Below, piece by piece: positions 1-9,010 of a stretch of DNA of 64,000 nt (the stretch's first letter is position 1; every line of letters starts with the position of its first letter). The position numbers were made by a program, and so were the translations under genes. This stretch comes from Bacillota bacterium (lineage in GTDB: Bacteria > Bacillota > Bacilli > Paenibacillales > Paenibacillaceae), in NCBI GenBank assembly GCA_023433615.1, contig JAEZCJ010000213.1, forward strand, positions 1 through 64,000, written 5' to 3'. The notes under the pieces were generated by a model. The model was given only the letters and a program-made list of their open reading frames with translations. It did not search any database and was not told the DNA's origin.

Positions 1-235
1 AGACCTCGCGATGCACCAAGCCGTCCTCTTCCAGCTCCCGCAGCTGCAGCGTCAACATGCGCTGGGTGATGGACGGACAGATGCGGCGGAATTCGTTGAA
101 TCTTTTCTCCCCGTCGATGAGATGATAGAGCAGTACGCCCTTCCACTTGCCCCCGATCAGGCCGAGCGTATACTCGACCGGGCATCCGGCCGACTCCGTG
201 TTCAAGCCGTGTCCGTTCTTCAGCTTCTTCGCCAT
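1..235 (-). CDS. HxlR-family transcriptional regulator (partial)
   Basis: The first 78 codons are present; the gene runs off the left edge of the window. The translation begins MAKKLKNGHG and contains the features of HxlR winged-helix regulators: an N-terminal Cys in the SAGCPVEYTLGLIGGKWK stretch, then LLYHLIDGEKRFNEFRR and ITQRMLTLQLRELEEDGLV. HxlR proteins bind DNA as dimers, and many (for example YodB and HypR in Bacillus) sense electrophiles or disulfide stress through that Cys. The start at 235 is preceded by GGGAGAG. It is divergent from a nitroreductase, the usual arrangement for HxlR control of nitroreductase genes, so regulation of that neighbour is inferred. Confidence 0.88.
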   Translation of the reverse strand, partial: MAKKLKNGHGLNTESAGCPVEYTLGLIGGKWKGVLLYHLIDGEKRFNEFRRICPSITQRMLTLQLRELEEDGLVHREV

Positions 236-250
236 GCATGCCACTCTCCC

Positions 251-272
251 ATAGTATATAAATTGATACTAC
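251..272. promoter_or_regulatory. Inverted repeat, probable HxlR operator
   Basis: TAGTAT (252-257) and ATACTA (266-271) form a perfect 6-bp inverted repeat with an 8-bp spacer in the AT-rich divergent region between the HxlR gene and the nitroreductase. The position and dyad symmetry suit a dimeric winged-helix regulator. Binding by HxlR is inferred. Confidence 0.5.
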
Positions 273-365
273 ATAACAGAATTGTGCGTACTTATGATAA
301 TCGATTATATCATATATACTGGAAATATCAGCTAACCAGCTGCAGTATAAATGATAAAGGATGGG

Positions 366-1079
366 ATGGATCACATGACTCAGAATCTCGCCAATAGCGC
401 GAACGCGAAGACCGCGACGAACGAGACCAAGCGGCAGGTACTGGACGCCTTCCTCTTCCGGCATGCGTGCAAGGAATTCGATGCGGCGAAGACGATCGCG
501 GCCGACGATATGGCATACATTCTGGAGACCGGCCGGCTGTCCCCGAGCTCGTTCGGCTGGGAGCCGTGGCAATTCGTCGTGCTCCAAGACAGGGCGATCC
601 GCGAGAAGCTGCTCCCGGTCACGTGGGGCGCTCGCCGGACGCTGCCGACCGCCAGCCATTTCGTGCTGCTCCTTACGCGGAAGAGCGAAGCCATGCAGCC
701 GGACTCGCCGCATATTCAGCATATGATGCGCGACATTCAGCAGCTCCCTGACGAAGTCGTCAAGGGCAAGGGCGGCTTGTACGGCAACTTCTTGACGTCC
801 GATTGGAACTTAGCCGAATCCGAGCGTCTCGCGTTCGAATGGGCGAGCCGTCAGACTTACATCGCGCTGGGCAACATGATGACGGCCGCGGCAATGATCG
901 GCATCGACTCCTGCCCGATCGAGGGTTTCCTCCTCGAGCCGGCCGAGACCGTGCTCCGTGAGGAAGGCATCCTTCAGGACGGCTTCGGGCTGTCCTGCAT
1001 GGCTGCCTTCGGCTATCGCGTGAACGATCCGCGCTCGAAGACGCGCCGGCCGCTCGACGAAGTCGTGAAGTGGGTATAA
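366..1079 (+). CDS. NAD(P)H nitroreductase family protein
   Basis: Flavin-dependent oxidoreductase of the nitroreductase fold, about 237 residues. It has the N-terminal FRHACKEFDA motif (family FMN-binding R-R-S/K pattern), RLSPSSFGWEPWQFVVLQD, and the C-terminal GFLLEPAETVL and LSCMAAFGYR blocks typical of NfsB/YdgI/YfkO-like enzymes that reduce quinones and nitro compounds with NAD(P)H. Three in-frame ATGs exist (351, 366, 375). The AAAGGA at 356-361 favours 366, or possibly 375; 351 has no visible ribosome binding site. Divergent from the HxlR regulator, which probably controls it. A good intrinsic terminator follows. Confidence 0.88.
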   Translation: MDHMTQNLANSANAKTATNETKRQVLDAFLFRHACKEFDAAKTIAADDMAYILETGRLSPSSFGWEPWQFVVLQDRAIREKLLPVTWGARRTLPTASHFVLLLTRKSEAMQPDSPHIQHMMRDIQQLPDEVVKGKGGLYGNFLTSDWNLAESERLAFEWASRQTYIALGNMMTAAAMIGIDSCPIEGFLLEPAETVLREEGILQDGFGLSCMAAFGYRVNDPRSKTRRPLDEVVKWV

Positions 1080-1128
1080 GCAGCGTTACGCCGCTGCTCG
1101 CAAGCGAGTGAGACGCGCAATTGCGATA

Positions 1129-1155
1129 GAGGCATCCCGCAGGATGCCTCTTTTC
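1129..1155 (+). terminator. Rho-independent terminator of the nitroreductase gene
   Basis: A 9-bp perfect stem (GAGGCATCC at 1129-1137 with GGATGCCTC at 1142-1150), a four-base loop, then TTTTCTGTT. Confidence 0.85.
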
Positions 1156-1240
1156 TGTTGCGCAACCGAATGTACGCGGTTATGTTCGATGCTACTTCGG
1201 ACGGTCATACCGGCATACCGGCAGAAGCAGCTGGCTTTTC

Positions 1241-1275
1241 CTGCTGCTTCTGCTGCTTCTGCTGCTTCTGCCGCT
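1241..1275. repeat. Short tandem repeat of TGCTGCTTC
   Basis: Three to four nearly exact copies of the 9-mer CTGCTTCTG/TGCTGCTTC lie between the convergent nitroreductase and deformylase genes. No protein-coding role is apparent on either strand; probably a slippage-prone simple repeat. The rest of 1156-1313 shows nothing recognisable. Confidence 0.5.
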
Positions 1276-1313
1276 TATGCGCCACGAATGCTGAACGGAA
1301 CCCGAACAACACA

Positions 1314-1348
1314 AAGACCGCTTCTCCTCACAAGCAGGGGGCGGTCTT
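1314..1348 (-). terminator. Probable terminator of the deformylase operon
   Basis: An 8-bp perfect stem (AAGACCGC at 1314-1321 with GCGGTCTT at 1341-1348) just beyond the deformylase stop. On the minus strand it is followed by a T-rich tract, TGTGTTGTT. Confidence 0.65.
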
Positions 1349-1361
1349 CATGCCTTGCAAT

Positions 1362-1886
1362 CTATTTCCCGCTGTTCGTCATCCGCATGACATCCAGCAC
1401 CCGCACGCGGTGACCGGTCTGTTCGTGCGTCAGCCAGCCGTCCGCCATGCGATCAATGAACAGCATGCCCTGCAGATGGTCGAGCTCATGCTGCACGCAT
1501 CGCGCCAAGTACCCCGATGCATGCAGCTTGCGAGTCGCCCCTCCGCGGTCCTGGTACTGAAGCTCCACCTGCTGCGCTCGCGTCACGCTCCCGACATAGC
1601 CGGGATACGACAAGCAGCCCTCCAGTCCGGTCTGCTCGCCGCTTGATGCGATGATGACCGGATTGATCAACTCCAACAGACCATGCTCCCCGCCGCAATC
1701 CATGACCGCGACGCTGCGCAGTATTCCGATCTGCGGCGCTGCGAGGCCGGCCCGTCCTTCGGCGGCACACAGCGTCTCGACCAAGTCGTCGAGCAGCTTC
1801 ACCGTATTCGGCGCTGCGGGGTCCGCAGGCTTCGTCCGCTTGCGAAGCAGCGGGTCGCCGAACGGCAGAATCGTCCGGATCGTCAT
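1362..1886 (-). CDS. def: Peptide deformylase
   Basis: Removes the N-terminal formyl group from nascent proteins in the cytosol. All three family motifs are present: GLAAPQIG (residues 47-54), EGCLS (89-93, metal ligand Cys91) and HELDH (133-137, metal ligands His133 and His137, catalytic Glu134). The 174-residue length is normal. It begins 5 nt after the XRE regulator ends, so the two are almost certainly co-transcribed. Bacilli often carry more than one deformylase; coupling to a small XRE regulator suggests a secondary copy, which is inference. Confidence 0.95.
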   Translation of the reverse strand: MTIRTILPFGDPLLRKRTKPADPAAPNTVKLLDDLVETLCAAEGRAGLAAPQIGILRSVAVMDCGGEHGLLELINPVIIASSGEQTGLEGCLSYPGYVGSVTRAQQVELQYQDRGGATRKLHASGYLARCVQHELDHLQGMLFIDRMADGWLTHEQTGHRVRVLDVMRMTNSGK

Positions 1887-1891
1887 CGCCG

Positions 1892-2170
1892 CTACGCCCC
1901 CTTCGCCGATCGCGCACGCTGCGCCGGGTTATCCGTCTTCTCCGGTCTTCCCGGCTTATGCACCCAGAGATCGCTAGGCGTGCAGGCAAGCGCCGTGCAG
2001 AGCGCATCCATCGTATCGGCCTTCAGCTGCTTCGGCTCCCCGTTCAGCAAGGCGCTGATGGAGGGAGCGGATAAGCCGTAGCCCGCCTTCTCCTCCAACA
2101 GCCGTGCCAGCGCGGCCCCTGACCATATGCCGCGTTCGGCCATCACGCTGCGCAGCATCCATATCAGCAT
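1892..2170 (-). CDS. Small XRE (Cro/C1) HTH transcriptional regulator
   Basis: A 92-residue helix-turn-helix protein similar in layout to B. subtilis YozG. After an MLIWMLRSVMAERG opening come ALARLLEEKAGYGLSAPSISALLNGEPKQ (HTH) and TMDALCTALACTPSDLW. The C-terminal tail is basic and low-complexity. The start is set by GAGGTGA 6 bases upstream of the ATG. Operon with the deformylase gene. An ATTAGG[C/T]AA inverted repeat directly upstream is a candidate autoregulatory operator. Confidence 0.85.
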   Translation of the reverse strand: MLIWMLRSVMAERGIWSGAALARLLEEKAGYGLSAPSISALLNGEPKQLKADTMDALCTALACTPSDLWVHKPGRPEKTDNPAQRARSAKGA

Positions 2171-2183
2171 ATCGATTCACCTC

Positions 2184-2220
2184 ATTAGGCAACGCCTTAA
2201 ATATTTAGCTATTACCTAAT
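2184..2220. promoter_or_regulatory. Inverted repeat upstream of the XRE-deformylase operon
   Basis: ATTAGGCAA (2184-2192) and TTACCTAAT (2212-2220) form 9-bp arms with one mismatch around an AT-rich centre (TTAAATATTTA). They lie 14-50 bp upstream of the XRE start codon. This is an operator candidate for the XRE protein; binding is inferred. Confidence 0.45.
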
Positions 2221-2308
2221 ATATCATGCGCATTGCCGTCCAGCCAATAGCCGGCTTGCAACTGCCTCTTGCAGCGTCCACCCGTCGGTTCTCCAGCGCT
2301 CCATTCGA

Positions 2309-5300
2309 CTAGCCGCGAAGCGAATCGGCCGTTGACGCCGCGGGCGATTCGGCATCTTCCCCCGCAGGCCGCTTCATGAACGGCCACCAGTTCGCTTCGC
2401 CGAACGTACGCACCATGACAGGGATGAACAAAGGCAGCATCACCATCGCGTAGAGGAACAGCCCGATCAACACGATCGTCGCAATCTGCAAGAGCGACAT
2501 GACGCCGGACGGCAGCATCGCGGCGAACGTTCCGCCGAGGATGAGCGCGGCCGACATGATGACCGTACCCATGTTCTTCATCGCCAGCAGAATCGCTTCC
2601 TTCGGCTGCAAGTGCCGGTATTCCTTGAAGCGGTCCATGAGGAAGATGCTATAGTCGATTCCAAGCGCCATCAGCATGACGAAGCCGAAGAACGGCACAG
2701 CCCAGCTGATTCCCGTCAATCCCAGCATCCGCATGAAAATCACTTCCGTAATCGCCATCGACAAGTAATACGTCAGCATCAGCGACAGCACCAGATAGAT
2801 CGGCATGACGATCGAACGGAACAGCAGGATGAGGATCAGCAGGATGCCGATCAGCATCAGCACGACCGTGCGCGAGTAGTCCGCATCCGAGATCGTCCGC
2901 AGGTCGTTATTCATGCTCGAGATGCCGCCGACCGCGAAGGCCGCGCCTTCCAACACCGTCCCCTTCACGGCGCGCTCTACGGCAGCTTCAAGCTCCCCGG
3001 CCGTATCCATCGCCGATTCCAAGTACGGATTGTCGCTCAGGACGACATCGAACTTCGCCGTCTGTCTGTCCTCGGACATGTAGACATCTAGCGCCGTCTG
3101 GAAGTCCTCCGACTCGATGGCTGACTCCGGAATGTGCCAGCCGGTCAGCTGTTTGTTCGGCGCGCCGGACAACTCGCTCAGATAGCCTTGCGCTTCGGAC
3201 AATCCGTCGGTTACCTGCGAGAGGCCGTCGGCGCTCTGCGCCAGGCCGTCCGTCAGCTCGCCGATCTGCCCGTTCAGCGCGGCGAATCCGCTTGCCAGCT
3301 CGCTCTGGCCGGCAGCAAGCTGCGCTGCGCCAGCCGTCAGCTCCGGCATGCGCGCCACGATCTGGCCTTGCCCGCCGGCTGCCTGCTCGATGCCTCGCTT
3401 CAGCTCGGCCAAGCCGTCCGTCAGCGACTTCATGCCGACCGCCAGCGCGCGATGCCCAGCCGCCGCTTGGCCGAAGCCGGCATTCGCCTGCTGCATGCCG
3501 CCCAATACTCCCGCAAGCTGCTTATTCAGCTCCGCGAGTCCTGCGCCTAGCTGCTCTGCACCTGTCTGCAGCGCCGCCACGGTCCCCTTCACCCGCAGAT
3601 AGTCCTCGTCTGCCGCGAGCTCCGGATACTTCGCTGCCAAGCCGCCCAGCCCGGCATCGACGCCCTTCAACCCTTCCGCAAGCTCGGCTTGCTTCGCCGC
3701 AATCTCGCCATAGGCCGTCGACAACTGCCCCAGTCCGCCGGCGAGCTGTTCGTAGCTGCCCAGCAGCTGCTCGTTCGCGGCGGCCAGCTTCGCTGCGCTC
3801 GCCTCAGCCTCGGCCATGCCTGCGGCAAGCTCTCCTGCGCCGGAAGCGCCGCTTGCCAGCCCTTGCTGCAGCTGCTTCATGCCCGCGCTCAGCTGCTCGA
3901 GCCCTGTCTGCAGCTCCTCCGTGCCGGCAGCGAGCTGCTCGGCTCCGGAGACGGCCTCCTGCAGCTTCGGCCTATTTTCGCTCAGCGCGCCGCTGGCTTC
4001 GGCGAGACCTGCGCCGATCCGACTCAAGCCCTCGCCGCCTTCTCCGAGGCCGCTGCCCAGCGTCTCGACCTGCTCGGCAACCTGCAGATCCTCGATCGGT
4101 TCTCCGGTCGGACGCGTCGCGCTGCGCACGGCTTTCACGCCGTCCACCTGCGCCAGCCCCCGGCTGAGCTGCTCGACCGCTGCCAAGCCTTCCTGCGAGT
4201 CGAGCGCTGCATCGCTCTTGACGACGACCGTCGTCGGCAGCGAATCGCCAGGTCCGAAGCTATCCGCGATGATGTTGAAGCCCTTCACGGAATCATAGCG
4301 CTCGCCGATCTCATCGAGCGAGCTGAACGACGTCGAATTCTGGTAGGCCGCCAGGAACGGAACCGCGATCGCCGCGATGATAACGAGCGCCCCTAACGGC
4401 CGCTTCAGCGAGAACGAGCCTACCTTGCCCCACAGCTTGCTCTGCTTATGCTCAAGCGAGCCCTTGGCCGGCCAGAACAGCGCCTTGCCCAGCACCGCCA
4501 TGAAGAACGGCACGATCGTGGCGAGCGCGATCAGCATGACCGCCACGCCCACCGCGACGGCTACCGCCGAGCGGTACAGCACGAACGTCGAGAAGCTGAT
4601 CGAGGCGAAGCCGACCAGCACCGCAAGGCCGGAGAACAGCACCGTGCGTCCCGCCGTAGCATAGGTGCGCACGATCGCTTCCGCCGTATCGGCCCCGTGG
4701 GACAGCTCCTCCTTGAAGCGGCTGATCAGCAGAATGCAATAGTCGGTCCCGATGCCGAACAACACGGCCACCATGAAGATCTGCGTGAAGTTCGAGAGCG
4801 GGAAGTCCGCATACTCGACGAGATACGCGACGATCGACTGAGAGACGATATAGCTGAATCCTACCGTCAAGAGCGGTATGAACGGCGCGACTGCGGAACG
4901 GAACACAAGGAACAGGATGGCCAAGATGAACACGACGGTAATGATCTCCGTCTTCTTAAGCCCTTCCTCGGAGCTCTTCACGACATCCTCCGAGATGACC
5001 CAGCCGCCCGTGAAATAATGCTCGACTGCGATCCCTTCCGTCGCTTCGTAGAGCGCTTCCTGCACCTCGGCAGGCATTCGGTCGCCGAAGTCCACGTTCA
5101 CGAGCGCAAGCATCGTCTTGCCTTCCTCCGCCACAAGCTGCGAAGCGAGCTCCGCTTGGTCGAAGTGCGTCGTGATGCCCGTGACGCCATACGCTTCGCC
5201 TTCTTCACGCAGTGCGGCCAAGCCGTTCTTGACGGCCTCCGTGTCCGCATCGCTTAAGCCTTCTGCACGATGGAACACGAGTACGGTAGACGCGCCGCCT

Positions 5301-5485
5301 CCCCCATCGCCGCCGATCTCGTCCAGCAATTGCCCCGCGACCGACGACGGGTAGTCGTCAGGAACGGTAATCTGTCCCTTCTCCCGCACCAGCTCCGCCA
5401 TATTCGGCGCGCTTAGCATCAATCCGGCCGCAGCTGCCAGCCAGAGCGCGAGCACGAGCCAGCGCCATTTCAATATCGTCCTCAT
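2309..5485 (-). CDS. MMPL/RND-family transporter, YdgH-like
   Basis: A 1058-residue membrane protein. It has an N-terminal TM helix, then a loop, an RND-type block of about five helices (FILAILFLVFRSAVAPFIPLL, GIGTDYCILLISRFKEEL), and a long central extracytoplasmic region built of heptad-like repeats (LAAG, LSAG, LGAG, LAEL patterns; predicted coiled coil). A second MMPL block follows (ALGIDYSIFLMDRFKEY). The G-I-D/T-Y signature occurs in both halves, as in MMPL proteins that export lipids or drugs. The start codon overlaps the stop of the MarR gene by 4 nt, matching B. subtilis ydgG-ydgH. Substrate unknown. Confidence 0.9.
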   Translation of the reverse strand: MRTILKWRWLVLALWLAAAAGLMLSAPNMAELVREKGQITVPDDYPSSVAGQLLDEIGGDGGGGASTVLVFHRAEGLSDADTEAVKNGLAALREEGEAYGVTGITTHFDQAELASQLVAEEGKTMLALVNVDFGDRMPAEVQEALYEATEGIAVEHYFTGGWVISEDVVKSSEEGLKKTEIITVVFILAILFLVFRSAVAPFIPLLTVGFSYIVSQSIVAYLVEYADFPLSNFTQIFMVAVLFGIGTDYCILLISRFKEELSHGADTAEAIVRTYATAGRTVLFSGLAVLVGFASISFSTFVLYRSAVAVAVGVAVMLIALATIVPFFMAVLGKALFWPAKGSLEHKQSKLWGKVGSFSLKRPLGALVIIAAIAVPFLAAYQNSTSFSSLDEIGERYDSVKGFNIIADSFGPGDSLPTTVVVKSDAALDSQEGLAAVEQLSRGLAQVDGVKAVRSATRPTGEPIEDLQVAEQVETLGSGLGEGGEGLSRIGAGLAEASGALSENRPKLQEAVSGAEQLAAGTEELQTGLEQLSAGMKQLQQGLASGASGAGELAAGMAEAEASAAKLAAANEQLLGSYEQLAGGLGQLSTAYGEIAAKQAELAEGLKGVDAGLGGLAAKYPELAADEDYLRVKGTVAALQTGAEQLGAGLAELNKQLAGVLGGMQQANAGFGQAAAGHRALAVGMKSLTDGLAELKRGIEQAAGGQGQIVARMPELTAGAAQLAAGQSELASGFAALNGQIGELTDGLAQSADGLSQVTDGLSEAQGYLSELSGAPNKQLTGWHIPESAIESEDFQTALDVYMSEDRQTAKFDVVLSDNPYLESAMDTAGELEAAVERAVKGTVLEGAAFAVGGISSMNNDLRTISDADYSRTVVLMLIGILLILILLFRSIVMPIYLVLSLMLTYYLSMAITEVIFMRMLGLTGISWAVPFFGFVMLMALGIDYSIFLMDRFKEYRHLQPKEAILLAMKNMGTVIMSAALILGGTFAAMLPSGVMSLLQIATIVLIGLFLYAMVMLPLFIPVMVRTFGEANWWPFMKRPAGEDAESPAASTADSLRG

Positions 5486-5949
5486 TCGCGGTCACCCGAT
5501 CCCTTTCCCTCTTGCTCCGTCAACACGACGGCCAGCTTCTCGAATGTCTGAATGAATTGCGTCGCTTCCTGTTTGTCAAAATGGTTCATGATCCGCGACA
5601 ACGTCTCCTGAATCCGCTTCTCCATCTCGTCCATCATCCGTTCCCCTGCCGGCGTTAACGTCAGATAGGTCACCCTTCTGTCCTTTTCGTCCGGCTTGCG
5701 AGCGATCAGCTGCTTGTCGAACAGCCGGGTAATGATGGCCGTGATCGAGCTTTTGCCCACGCAAAAAATATCCGACAGCTCCGAAGACGTACATCTGCCA
5801 TGCTGGCGGATATATCGCAGCGTCGAGTATTGGTCCAGCGTCAGCTCATCCGCCATTTCCTTGCGGATCAACGCATTGAGACGGCGGTTCACGGTAAAGG
5901 AGACCTCCTCGTACCGTTTGATCACCAGCTGCAGCAGCTCTTTATCCAA
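5482..5949 (-). CDS. MarR-family transcriptional regulator, YdgG-like
   Basis: A winged-helix regulator of about 155 residues. Visible are LTLDQYSTLRYIRQHGRCTSSELSDIFCVGKSSITAIITRLFDKQLIARKPDEKDRRVTYLTLTPAGERM, the classical MarR DNA-binding and wing regions. An in-frame GTG at 5967 is possible, but the perfect AAGGAGGG at 5956-5963 lies inside that longer frame and ideally spaced before TTG at 5949, so I choose the TTG start. The stop overlaps the MMPL gene (ATGA). It probably represses its own operon; GTTCG/CGAAC half-sites at about 5989-6019 could be its operator. Confidence 0.88.
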   Translation of the reverse strand: MDKELLQLVIKRYEEVSFTVNRRLNALIRKEMADELTLDQYSTLRYIRQHGRCTSSELSDIFCVGKSSITAIITRLFDKQLIARKPDEKDRRVTYLTLTPAGERMMDEMEKRIQETLSRIMNHFDKQEATQFIQTFEKLAVVLTEQEGKGSGDRE

Positions 5950-6140
5950 TGATGTCCCTCCTTGCACGCAACATTTTCACTCATGAACTGTTCGTCCATC
6001 GAATAATTCCACTATCGAACTATATCACCGAGACTGGCTTGCCGTCAACTGTCTGTCGTCACGCTCTACTCTCCCCCTCCCAAATCGAGTATGATAGACA
6101 TATGTAGACAAATATCGACAAGGAAAAGGGGCGAATATCG

Positions 6141-7073
6141 ATGCGCGGCGATGCATATGCAATACCTGAGCGGCTAGACTTCTTCTACATGCTGGCCGAA
6201 CATACGACGCACGGCATCCTTGTGACGAACCGCAAGCGCGAGATCATCTATGTGAATAAGGCCTTCACGACATCCACTGGGTATTCGTGGGACGAGGCGA
6301 TCGGGCGCAACCCCAGAATGCTTCAATCCGGCCTTCATGAACCTGCATTCTATGCGAAGCTGTGGCGATCCATTCGCGAGAAGGGTTACTGGCAAGGCGA
6401 GATCTGGAACAGACGGAAGAACGGCGAGGTATTCGTGGAGTGGCAGAACATCATGCAGCTCAGCGATGCCAGGGGCCGCATCGCTTATTACGGCGCAATC
6501 TTCTCCGACATCACGGAGCGCAAGCGCGTCGAGGAACAGATCATCAGCCAGAATCACGAGCTGGAGAAGCTGGCGACCAGCGACTCGCTGACCGAGTTGG
6601 CCAACCGCTATCTATTCAACAACCGAATGGATGCGGAGTGGCAGGCAGCCAAGCTGACGCGCAGCCCGCTCGCGATTATTCTGCTGGATGTCGATCATTT
6701 TAAGCTGTATAACGATACGTACGGCCATCAGGAAGGCGACCTGTGCCTCAAGCGGGTGGCGTCCGTTCTCCGCACGGCCTATAGCGGGAACGACCGGAAC
6801 TTGGCGGCCCGCTACGGCGGCGAAGAATTCGCGATTATTCTGCCCGGACTCCATCCTGAGCAAGCGCTGCTGGTTGCGGAACAGCTGCGGATAGCCGTTC
6901 TGGAGGAGCAGATCCCCCATCGCGCTTCCTCTACCGTCCCGCATGTCACGATCAGCCTAGGCGTCGCAAGCTGCATCCCCGATGACAGCTTGCAGCCGAC
7001 GCAGCTCATCCGGAGGGCAGACCAAGCGCTCTACCGTGCCAAGGCGGCAGGGCGCAATCACGCCAGCCTATAA
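6141..7073 (+). CDS. PAS-GGDEF diguanylate cyclase
   Basis: A 310-residue soluble protein predicted to make cyclic di-GMP from two GTP. The PAS domain spans about residues 15-128 (ILVTNRKREIIYVNKAF, with the PAC ending DITERKRVEEQ). A short coiled linker and a GGDEF domain (145-305) follow, with an intact RYGGEEF active site (226-230) and the LLDVDHFKLYNDTYGHQEGD metal/GTP-binding stretch. No RxxD inhibitory site is found at the usual position before GGEEF, so product inhibition may be absent. The stop overlaps the convergent kinase gene by 6 nt. Confidence 0.92.
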   Translation: MRGDAYAIPERLDFFYMLAEHTTHGILVTNRKREIIYVNKAFTTSTGYSWDEAIGRNPRMLQSGLHEPAFYAKLWRSIREKGYWQGEIWNRRKNGEVFVEWQNIMQLSDARGRIAYYGAIFSDITERKRVEEQIISQNHELEKLATSDSLTELANRYLFNNRMDAEWQAAKLTRSPLAIILLDVDHFKLYNDTYGHQEGDLCLKRVASVLRTAYSGNDRNLAARYGGEEFAIILPGLHPEQALLVAEQLRIAVLEEQIPHRASSTVPHVTISLGVASCIPDDSLQPTQLIRRADQALYRAKAAGRNHASL

Positions 7074-8951
7074 CCCCGGGCCGGCATCTCGCTTCAGCGG
7101 CAGCCGGATCGTAACCGTCGTTCCGGCTCCCGGCCTGCTGGCGAATGCAAGGGTCCCTCCGTGCTCCTCGATGATCTGATAGCTGACCATGAGCCCGAGC
7201 CCCGTCCCCTTCTCTTTGGTCGTATAGAACGGTTCGCCCAGCTTCGGCAGCATGTCCTCGCTTATCCCGACGCCTTGGTCGGTCACGGAGACGTGAACGG
7301 CTTCCGATTCCTGCCACACCCGCACCTTGAGCTCCCCGCCGTCCGCCATCGACTCGATCGCATTCTTCACGATATTCATGATGACCTGCTTCAGCTGATT
7401 CTTCTCGCACGGAATGACGCCGTCCTGCGCAGCGATCTCCGTGTGGATGACGACATCGTTCAAGATGGCTTGGCTGTTCAGCAGATCGACTACCTCCTGC
7501 ACGATCAGCCGCACATCCCAAGGCTTGAAGGATGTCGCATGCGGCTTGGCCAGCACGAGCAGCTCGCCTAAGATCAGCTCGATTCGGTCGAATTCCCCCT
7601 CCATGATGCGGTAATAGCGCTCGGCCTGCGCTTCCGAGGCGTGGCGCAGCAGCTTGGAGAATCCCTTAAGCGAGGTGAGCGGGTTCCGAATCTCGTGCGC
7701 GATTCCGGCAGCCAGCTGGCCAGCCGTCTTCAGCTTCTCCGACTTGCGCAGCATCTCCTCCGTCGCCTTCTGCCCCGTAATGTCGCGCACGGTGCCGAAC
7801 AACCGCCCGGTTCGCCCATGGTCGTCTTTGAAGAACTTGCCGATCGATTGAATGTTGCGCACGCGGCCGGATCGGTCCAATATGCGGAATTCGACGGACA
7901 CCATATCGCTCTCCGCCTTCTTCGCGAGCGCCTGTACCTCTCGGATATGCCCGCGCAGTTTCTCCGTATCGCCCGGATGCAGAATGCGGAAGAACGCCTC
8001 CCAGTCATTCACGCTCTCTTGCCGCGATCCCCCTAGAATCGCGTACATCTCGTCCGACATCCGAACCGAACCGTCGGCAAGATTCCATTCATAATGGCCG
8101 ATCCCGGCAATCTTCTGCGCGAGGAGGAAGTTATCCTTGGCCTCCCGCAGCTCCTCTTGGGCAGCAAGCTGATCCGAGATGTCACGGCAGACGCCGACCG
8201 TGTGCAGCAGCGTTCCGTCAGGACTCCGAATAGGCGCGAACGTCGCCTCGCATGTGATGACGCGCCCATCGCGATGGCGGAAGCGAAGCCGCATCATGCT
8301 TTGATCGGAGAGCCATTCTTGATCGCCGGTCGGCAGCAGCTGCTCCGGCTTATAGAAGGCGGAAGTCGCCATGCCGATGATTTCGTCCGGCCGGTAGCCC
8401 AACAGCCGTTCGATAGCCGGCGACACGTCCAGAATGGTGCCGTCCGGCGATATATGCATAATGATGTCGTGGGTGAGCATGGACAACGAGTGCAGCCTGG
8501 CCTCGGCGTCTTCCAGCTTTCGCGCGAGCTGCACCCGTCCTTCTTCCGATCCGTCGGCAGCAGGCAGAATCAGCACGGTCAGGCCGGACCGAGAAGGCTG
8601 CAGCCGCAGCTCGAGCCTCGTCCCGGACGATTGGCGATACTCCACCCGTTCGGCGGTCTGCGACCGGACAGCTTCAAGGAAGCGATCCTGCAGGATCGGC
8701 AGCGCAGTCTCTGGAAGCGCTTCCCAAAAAGAGCTCCCCATCAGCGCTTCCCGCTCCTGCCGCGCATGCTCGGCGTCCGAGTCCCGGGAATCCGGGACCC
8801 GGAACAGGCTGCCGTATGCCGCATCGTTCATGTACGTGATCCGCCATGCCCGATCCAGCGCCAACAAGCCGTCCGACATTCGTTCCAGCATCGAATACAG
8901 GCTCGCGTCATGCGATTCCGATTCCGTTCCAGATCTCCATGCTTGCATCAT
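7068..8951 (-). CDS. Multi-PAS sensor histidine kinase
   Basis: A 627-residue cytosolic kinase without TM helices. Three PAS/PAC modules (about 20-130, 150-270, 275-395) are followed by HisKA (GQLAAGIAHEIRNPLTSLKGF, phospho-acceptor His) and HATPase_c with an N box (VIMNIVKNAIESM), a G1 box (DQGVGI) and a G2 box (GTGLGLMVSYQII). The build resembles the B. subtilis sporulation kinases KinA/KinE, which feed the phosphorelay; that role here is inferred. No response regulator is adjacent. AGGAG precedes the start with good spacing. Confidence 0.9.
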   Translation of the reverse strand: MMQAWRSGTESESHDASLYSMLERMSDGLLALDRAWRITYMNDAAYGSLFRVPDSRDSDAEHARQEREALMGSSFWEALPETALPILQDRFLEAVRSQTAERVEYRQSSGTRLELRLQPSRSGLTVLILPAADGSEEGRVQLARKLEDAEARLHSLSMLTHDIIMHISPDGTILDVSPAIERLLGYRPDEIIGMATSAFYKPEQLLPTGDQEWLSDQSMMRLRFRHRDGRVITCEATFAPIRSPDGTLLHTVGVCRDISDQLAAQEELREAKDNFLLAQKIAGIGHYEWNLADGSVRMSDEMYAILGGSRQESVNDWEAFFRILHPGDTEKLRGHIREVQALAKKAESDMVSVEFRILDRSGRVRNIQSIGKFFKDDHGRTGRLFGTVRDITGQKATEEMLRKSEKLKTAGQLAAGIAHEIRNPLTSLKGFSKLLRHASEAQAERYYRIMEGEFDRIELILGELLVLAKPHATSFKPWDVRLIVQEVVDLLNSQAILNDVVIHTEIAAQDGVIPCEKNQLKQVIMNIVKNAIESMADGGELKVRVWQESEAVHVSVTDQGVGISEDMLPKLGEPFYTTKEKGTGLGLMVSYQIIEEHGGTLAFASRPGAGTTVTIRLPLKRDAGPGL

Positions 8952-9010
8952 GTCACGCTCCTGAGACGAATAATAGTGTGGCTGTATGCGATCATGATGG
9001 TTCTCTTAAA

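Noticed and set aside
1158..1646. 162-codon plus-strand frame with Cys-rich repeats
   Set aside because: The Cys/Phe run comes from the TGCTGCTTC simple repeat, and the rest is antisense to the deformylase gene; no ribosome binding site.
5950..5967. GTG start for the MarR gene
   Set aside because: The AAGGAGGG lies inside this extension and is ideally placed for the TTG at 5949.
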